From Stramenopiles sp. TOSAG23-6 (lineage: Eukaryota; Sar), in NCBI GenBank assembly GCA_900128565.1, contig LT636276.1, positions 1 through 11,205 on the forward strand: a DNA stretch of 11,205 nucleotides, read 5' to 3'. The number at the start of each line of letters is the position of its first letter. The stretch's first letter is position 1. Below the pieces are notes generated by a model, which saw only the letters and a list, made by a program, of their open reading frames with translations, searched no databases and was not told the DNA's origin. Shown one piece after another: positions 6,174 through 11,205 of the stretch. Position numbers and translations under genes: made by a program.

Positions 6174-7903
6174 ATATATGGATCGAAAACCTCACAAATC
6201 TCCAGGAATTTGGGCTAGATGATCTAAAATATGGACCACATCATATACACTCTCTTTATTTGAAATCACTCAAAAAAGACAAGAAAACGTTATTAACTCA
6301 CTTGAAGGGTCGTTTTCCAACAGAAATTAATGATTTTGAAAGTGTTGTGCATGAAGTAAAGGATGTAATTGCTTGTGATGGTAAAGTCATTTTGAATGGA
6401 ACTACTTTGCCTGGAGCACTCTTTCTTGCTGCGTATAAAAAAAAAAAAAACAAATCCTATTTGTATGAATATCCAGTAACATTACATGTAACCAAAAGAG
6501 AAGTAGAGAGCAAAGTAGAGGAAAAAACAGATACAAAGACAAGAAAGAAAAGTGCATTGATAATTACAACTAGCGCTAGTGCTGATGACAATAAAGCATT
6601 TTCAAGCTTTGAAATTGATCCTCGTCATATTATTGGTCAACACGATAGATCATCCGCAAACATAGAAGGGCTCAAAAAGGGCAAAGAAAATTTTTGCAAT
6701 AAAATGGAATGTCTTACAAGAGAACATAATGTCAAAATTGTTGTAGCATTAACAATTGAACAAATTACTGAAGAGGTCAAAAATTCTGAGAATCTTGATT
6801 ATTTAGAGATTCAAGGTCATGGTAATTCACAAAGTATTCAATTGAGTCCTCAGTTACAATTACATGCGAATGGAGGTTTCGTTAGACATTTACAATATAT
6901 TAAAGCAGAAGATACACTATTCTGGTCTGAAATTCCAAAAGCTTTAAGTACATATGGTACGTTTTTAATTAACGCTTGCTCTACAGGGGCAGATACCAGG
7001 CAAAGTAATTCGGAAGAAATAGGGATGTGGGGGAAATCTTTGTATCAACAATTAATCACATTTGAAGATGTAATACACAAGAAATACACAAATGATGTTG
7101 CCACCAGAATTCGTCGAATGTTACCCGCTATAAAACTGTTCTACTTTATTGAAGATTCTAACAGTGCAATAGTTGTGGAAAACCCAAAGACGAATCAACG
7201 TTGTTTACCAGGACAGGGTGATCGCGATGCGGACAAAGCTGGATATCAAGGATCAAAAAAAATAGGCTTCTCTGGCCATGTTCAAATCCCACTTTGTTCC
7301 AATACTGATAAGAAAAATATGTATTGTTTCTTACCCAAGTGCTTTGATGCAATTGATGTGAGTCAAACCAAAGGTAAATTTCAAGGAGTTCATCTTATAG
7401 TCAATCAAGAAATTCAAAATTTGTGTCATTCTTTTAGATATAGTACTGAAGATGATGAAAAACGTAATGATACAAATGCAGCTATGAAAGGCGATCAATT
7501 TTTAACCCATCCTCTTGGAGCCTGCAAACCAAGAAGAGCAGTTGATCAAGCACAAAGACTTATTGAACTACGTAGGAATAACCAAATACCAAGCCCAGAA
7601 TCTTTTAGTATACTTCGATATTTCTCTCGGCTTTCCCAAAACGAACCATCCCGTTCAAACAAAAATATTTTTCATTCTGTCATCAAGTGTATAAAAGAGA
7701 GATTAAACGATGTGAAAACGTTCGAAACATGTTTACAAAGCCTATACTATTTAAGAAACATACAAATGACAGCTACAATGTATCGTCCTATATGTTTGAT
7801 CAATGACAGAGCAGCAGCTACGATTGCAACAAACGTAAAAAAATTATATAGAGCTAGAAAGAAACGCATTGTTCAACCAATACATACAAATGCATTCCCT
7901 TGA
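6174..7903 (+). CDS. Clan CD (caspase-fold) cysteine peptidase-like domain, 3' exon
   Basis: About 576 residues. It opens with an LRR-like IENLTNLQEFGLDDL, then a linker. A caspase/gingipain-type fold is suggested by strand SALIITTSASAD (around 6550), strand KIVVALT, then LDYLEIQGHGN with the probable catalytic His at 6818-6820, and TFLINACSTGAD with the probable catalytic Cys at 6977-6979. The His-Cys spacing of 53 residues is normal for clan CD families (caspases, gingipains, C80, CHAT-like, DUF4347-like). I cannot tell which family. The 250 or so residues after the domain are unassigned, with several Cys and a basic C-terminus. The first methionine is well inside the frame and the frame is open upstream to 6143, so I treat it as the last exon of the gene starting at 4666. 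A 14-A run at 6437-6450 encodes KKKK. Stop TGA at 7901-7903. Confidence 0.75.
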
Positions 7904-8475
7904 AGCCTGGGTTGAAAAACATATACAGGTGGCAATAGGTGATGCATTTTTGTGATGATTATATATTATATTATAGAAGAATTTCTGATATGATGATGGC
8001 AGATGTAAGGCCAAGTGTGTACTAGATCTTGGTTGCGTGAACTGTAAATCATTGTAGTTTCATCAAATATAAATACAGAATTCTGGATATATATTATAAT
8101 TATTGTTGTTTTTTTGATTTTTTTGTTATTTTATTATTTTATTATGTATATTCTCATCATCATTTGGAATCGTTTTCTTCAGCGAGTTGAGTTTCCTAAT
8201 CTTGTTTGTTGCTCTTTGCCTTCTTGTGACACGAAATCATGGATTCACCGGTTGCCTCATTGGTTGAGCTAGTAGCCTATAGCTACTACACTGAATTGAG
8301 GAAATATAAGTTAGAGCAGAAGAACAGCGACATGTTATTGTTACAATGATTCAATGTGATACACGTTGTCATCAAGTATATAGTAAACGATTAAAAAAAA
8401 TTGAATATAAAACGAATTTATTTCAAAGAAATCCTATGATTTTGTAAAGTTTTAAAGTATTTATAATTTTTTTTA
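7904..8475. other. Intergenic region between convergent genes
   Basis: This separates the peptidase stop from the stop of the minus-strand coiled-coil gene. It holds a T-rich tract near 8100-8145, a more base-balanced island (about 8160-8350) with a short ORF, a hairpin TAGTAGC-CTATA-GCTACTA at about 8269-8287, and an AATAAA on the minus strand (TTTATT near 8416-8421) that fits the coiled-coil gene's poly(A) signal. Confidence 0.5.
8239..8349 (+). CDS. Possible 36-residue small ORF
   Basis: An ATG at 8239 opens 36 codons ending in TGA at 8347-8349. The product starts MDSPVASLVELVAYSYY and continues with a charged segment (TELRKYKLEQKNSD). Its base composition is less AT-rich than the flanking noncoding DNA, which is the main reason to list it. 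It could be a microprotein, an exon of an unrecognised gene, or chance. No family is recognised. Confidence 0.2.
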   Translation: MDSPVASLVELVAYSYYTELRKYKLEQKNSDMLLLQ

Positions 8476-9537
8476 TTATCCGAGTCGTTTATTACGACGA
8501 ACTGGAGCGGCATAAGCACCTTTAATAGAACTACCACCAATTGAAGGTAATCGTTTCTCATGGATTGCTCTTCGTTTTTTATCAAAATCTCGTTTAAGTG
8601 TATTGAAATCATTTGATTGGTTATTTTTTTTACTTGCTTCATTTCTTCTTTTTTCTTGACGTCTACGTAAAATTTCATTTTGTTTTTTTAAATTTTCTCT
8701 TCTTTTTCGCATGGCCACTTTTCGAGCATCTACTATTTTGTTATAACTTTTATTTGATGTTCTTGATCTAGATGCAGCTGAACGTCTTGAACGAACATCG
8801 AAGATTGTAGTCGCAGGTTGAGTTAAGCTTGCTGCTATTCTAGATTTACGAATACTTAACGAAGATGTCGCATCGCCACGTCGTCGATTCATTTTTATCC
8901 GAGTTGCAATTTCAGTCTCAGCTTCAAGTTCAGCTACACGTTTCCCCAATTGTACTAGTTTATCTAAACTTCCTACGACTGCGCTTATATTACTACTATC
9001 AGCATATTGTTCCATAATGGGAGGTGGCAGATTCGCAGTAGAATCTTCCCCTCGCAAAGCTTCTTCTTTAATCTTTGCTTTTCTTTGATTCAAAGCAGCT
9101 TCATGTGCTTTTAATATGCTTTTATTCTTTACATAATTGACTCTTCTCATTTTTACTGATTCGCGCTTTTCAAGTCCATCCTTCAATTTTTTCAAACTAA
9201 TTATATGACGTTGAATGTCCCTATCCAATCGTTCTTCATAGGATTTGTCATCTTCTTCATATTTTCTTATAAACTCCTTGCTCACCTGTAAAGGTTTTCT
9301 CTGTTCTTCTTGAATGACTTGTGACATCCAAGCAGCCTTTTCTCGCTGATATTGTTGCCTTTGAGCAGCTTTATGATCTACACGTTTCATTTTTTTTGTA
9401 CGTATCAAAGCAGCCTTGAGGGCAGCATCATTAGCTAGTTTATGCCAGTGTAAAAGTTTCATTTCCTGCTCTATTGCCTGGATCTTATTTTCAGGTGTAT
9501 CTGTTGTTGGTAATGTCGAGTAATCTGGTTCTATCAT
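8476..9537 (-). CDS. Basic coiled-coil protein, function unknown
   Basis: A single open frame of 353 residues from ATG at 9535-9537 to TAA at 8476-8478. No signal peptide or membrane segment. The N-terminal half (IEQEMKLLHWHKL, then KAAWMSQVIQEEQ, RKYEEDDKSYEERLDRDIQRH) is long helix rich in Glu, Lys, Arg and Gln. A short linker with LPPPIMEQY (about residue 170) precedes another helix around KLVQLGKRVAELEAETE. The last third is very basic (RKVAMRKRRENLKKQNEILRR) and ends in VRRNKRLG. This composition is common in cytoskeletal, basal-body or axoneme proteins and in some RNA- or chromatin-bound ones; with IFT20 in the same region a flagellar role is conceivable but only inference. Convergent with the peptidase gene. 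Confidence 0.8.
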   Translation of the reverse strand: MIEPDYSTLPTTDTPENKIQAIEQEMKLLHWHKLANDAALKAALIRTKKMKRVDHKAAQRQQYQREKAAWMSQVIQEEQRKPLQVSKEFIRKYEEDDKSYEERLDRDIQRHIISLKKLKDGLEKRESVKMRRVNYVKNKSILKAHEAALNQRKAKIKEEALRGEDSTANLPPPIMEQYADSSNISAVVGSLDKLVQLGKRVAELEAETEIATRIKMNRRRGDATSSLSIRKSRIAASLTQPATTIFDVRSRRSAASRSRTSNKSYNKIVDARKVAMRKRRENLKKQNEILRRRQEKRRNEASKKNNQSNDFNTLKRDFDKKRRAIHEKRLPSIGGSSIKGAYAAPVRRNKRLG

Positions 9538-9919
9538 TTTGAGTTAAAATGTATTTGAATAGAAAGAAAAATATAGGTACACTTTTGTTGAAATATAGAT
9601 ATATTGAAGAGGTACTACTACTAGTACTACTACTACTACTCTTGAGAAAAAAAAAAAAACGTTACATTGGAACAAACCTGTTACACGGAGAATTCACAGA
9701 CTAAATTTTATTTCAGAGATATATTTCATAGATCAAAGATTTTCAAGTCAGTAATGACAATAAAGCGTTTTTTCAATGTTTCTTAAATTGGAGCAAAAAA
9801 ATCAAATTTTATTATTTCAAATCTAATTAAAATCAGAAATACAACATAGTAATTGTATTTATGAGTAGTATATTTGAAACAAGATTAATTTCTACATATA
9901 GATAAAATATAATTTTTTT
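9538..9919. other. Intergenic region with ACT trinucleotide repeat
   Basis: This lies between the stop of the Sel1 gene and the start of the coiled-coil gene, both minus strand, so it holds the 3' UTR of one and the promoter of the other. At about 9612-9641 there is a TAC/ACT trinucleotide repeat interrupted by ACTAGT, followed by a 13-A run near 9647-9659. TTTATT near 9809 could be the Sel1 gene's poly(A) signal on the minus strand. No coding region seen. Confidence 0.5.
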
Positions 9920-11182
9920 TTAAAAAAAATCATCAAGCACTTCTCGTGCATCCCGATTACCAGCTTTAGCCGATTTAGTAAACCATTTTTTAGCTTCTTC
10001 TTTGTCTTCTTCAACACCATCACCTTCAGAAAAGCAGTAACCAATCTTAAGTTGTGCTTCACTATGACCAGCATTAGCTGATTTCATAAACCACTTGAAA
10101 GCTTCTTTTTTGTCTTGAGCAACACCATCACCACGAAAATAGCATTCACCAAGCTTGTATTGTGCTTCACTATGACCAGCATTAGCTGATTTCATAAACC
10201 ACTTGAAAGCTTCTTTTTCGTCTTGAGCAACACATTCACCATCAAAATAACAATGACCAAGATTATATTGAGCATCACTATTTCCAGCATTAGCAGATTT
10301 AGTATACCACTTGAATGCTTCTTTTTTGTCTTCAGCAACACCATTACCATATTGATAAGACAAACCAATTTTACTTTGAGCATAACTATAATCACTATTA
10401 TCCATAAACATCTTAAATGCTTTTTCATCATCCTCTTTATAACCGTTCAAACCCAGATATGTACATACTGCAATTGCTGTTGGGAAACCAGCAATAGCAG
10501 CAGATTCAATCATTAGTTGTCCATTCTCTCCATCAATTTTCTGAAAGTTATTGCCCCAGTATTTTGCATCACCAAGTTCAAATAATATCTGTGCACCTTT
10601 AGTTTCAATCTTTTGACGTTTCACTGCACTATTAGATGACGATGATGAACTTGTTTTTCGTTTTTTCCCACTACTACTACTACTTGATACTGCAGGTGGT
10701 ACATTCTCTTCATCGATATCTTCCAAAGGTTCCATTACAGCAGATAGTTTTGTCTCCTCTTCTTTGAGTAGTTTTGTCAATTTTTTAAAACCATTCAAAC
10801 GATCACTTTGTTTCTTCTGTGCTTTAACAGCTTCATTTTGTTTTTGTTGAGCATCTTTCATAGCTTTTACTGCCTTTGCCACAGTTTGTTGTGCTGCTTC
10901 AAGTTGTTTTTCTGCTGCTGATAATTTCTCTTTTACCTTTTCAACTGCAGCATTTGCTTTCATTATTACATTATTCATTTCTTTCCCTTCCATCATCTCT
11001 TTTAAAACAACAACGGATTTTTCATTGACTTTTCTCATTTCTCGCAATTTCAAAATTTCTTGCATTCCTTGGTCATGTTTCTCTTTACATATAACTTGTA
11101 GTGTATCCAATGCGGATTCAACTCCTTTTGAATAATTACTGGCCACAACGAAAACTGATTTCAACTTATCAAGACTTGACAT
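9920..11182 (-). CDS. Coiled-coil protein with Sel1-like repeats, probably nuclear
   Basis: 420 residues from ATG at 11180-11182 to TAA at 9920-9922. Residues 1-155 are a long coiled coil rich in Ala, Lys, Glu and Gln (for example KLSAAEKQLEAAQQ). Residues 166-185 are Ser tracts flanked by basic clusters GKKRK (172-176) and VKRQK (187-191), which resemble a bipartite nuclear localisation signal. From about 197 to the end are Sel1-like (TPR-related) repeats of 36 residues, with the pattern AQxxLGxCYxxGxGVxxDxxEAFKWxxKSANAG; about five are visible. Sel1 repeats form helical superhelices that scaffold protein complexes. No enzymatic or RING domain is seen. Proteins of this kind are often numerous in large protist genomes. 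The last two full repeats are nearly identical in DNA, showing recent unit duplication. Confidence 0.88.
   Translation of the reverse strand: MSSLDKLKSVFVVASNYSKGVESALDTLQVICKEKHDQGMQEILKLREMRKVNEKSVVVLKEMMEGKEMNNVIMKANAAVEKVKEKLSAAEKQLEAAQQTVAKAVKAMKDAQQKQNEAVKAQKKQSDRLNGFKKLTKLLKEEETKLSAVMEPLEDIDEENVPPAVSSSSSSGKKRKTSSSSSSNSAVKRQKIETKGAQILFELGDAKYWGNNFQKIDGENGQLMIESAAIAGFPTAIAVCTYLGLNGYKEDDEKAFKMFMDNSDYSYAQSKIGLSYQYGNGVAEDKKEAFKWYTKSANAGNSDAQYNLGHCYFDGECVAQDEKEAFKWFMKSANAGHSEAQYKLGECYFRGDGVAQDKKEAFKWFMKSANAGHSEAQLKIGYCFSEGDGVEEDKEEAKKWFTKSAKAGNRDAREVLDDFF
10053..10237 (-). repeat. Near-identical Sel1 repeat units (108-bp period)
   Basis: Bases 10053-10129 and 10161-10237 match almost completely with an offset of 108 bp (36 codons), differing by one T/C near the end. 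Flanking units at 9945-10052 and 10269 onward are more diverged. This is a recent duplication of a Sel1 unit inside the gene. Confidence 0.9.
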
Positions 11183-11189
11183 TTGAAGA

Positions 11190-11195
11190 NTNCAN
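11190..11195. other. Ambiguous bases near the right edge
   Basis: Three Ns are scattered within six bases, just upstream of the Sel1 gene's ATG. This is typical of low-coverage contig ends, so the promoter side of that gene is missing and the final 20 bases are unreliable. Confidence 0.9.
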
Positions 11196-11205
11196 GAATC
11201 AGACT

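Noticed and set aside
6217-6218. AG giving an in-frame GT-AG intron 5935-6218
   Set aside because: It would discard an LRR-like coding segment and the repeated 55 bp; possible, but less consistent with the protein.
10192-10516. Open frames on both strands across the Sel1 repeats
   Set aside because: They are frame shadows created by the repeat's regular codon pattern.
1-11205. tRNA, rRNA, CRISPR array, operon or phage features
   Set aside because: No cloverleaf, rRNA core sequence, regularly spaced repeats with spacers, or ribosome binding sites were seen; all evidence points to eukaryotic nuclear DNA.

Overview
The window reads as a compact, AT-rich nuclear region from a flagellated protist. 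Genes sit on both strands, short introns are present, long T and A runs fill the noncoding DNA, and there are no bacterial-style operons or ribosome binding sites. A clear IFT20 gene shows that the organism builds cilia or flagella. The Sel1-repeat and LRR protein styles fit a heterotrophic or algal stramenopile, but that placement is inference. Scattered Ns at 11190-11195 and an exact 55-bp inverted repeat starting at base 1 suggest that this is a whole short contig, possibly from a single-cell or metagenomic assembly.

Layout. 1-55: inverted copy of part of the peptidase exon at 6173-6227. 95-382: open, hydrophobic frame without a good start, doubtful. 458-1085 (+): small secreted Cys-rich protein with one intron. 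1191-1391: inverted copies of a short interspersed motif between two convergent genes. 1403-1804 (-): IFT20. 1805-2205: divergent promoter region. 2206-4111 (+): DEAD-box RNA helicase with one intron, possibly mitochondrial. 4112-4665: intergenic, with motif copies and dyads. 4666-7903 (+): apparently one three-exon gene for a secreted protein made of a charged 10-residue repeat, leucine-rich repeats and a caspase-fold (clan CD) cysteine peptidase-like domain. 7904-8475: intergenic, with a possible 36-codon ORF. 8476-9537 (-): long basic coiled-coil protein. 9538-9919: intergenic with a trinucleotide repeat. 9920-11182 (-): coiled-coil protein with nuclear-type basic clusters and Sel1-like repeats.

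The most unusual signals are three. A motif, AAATTTTGTACCTAAC, recurs in three introns in sense and beside three gene ends. All four introns share a TGTAYGTTTT donor, yet two of them, in the LRR-peptidase gene, have no AG where the protein needs the acceptor. The LRR plus clan CD peptidase architecture itself is the third. The genes do not form an obvious pathway; IFT20 and the helicase share a promoter region, and the rest look independently regulated.
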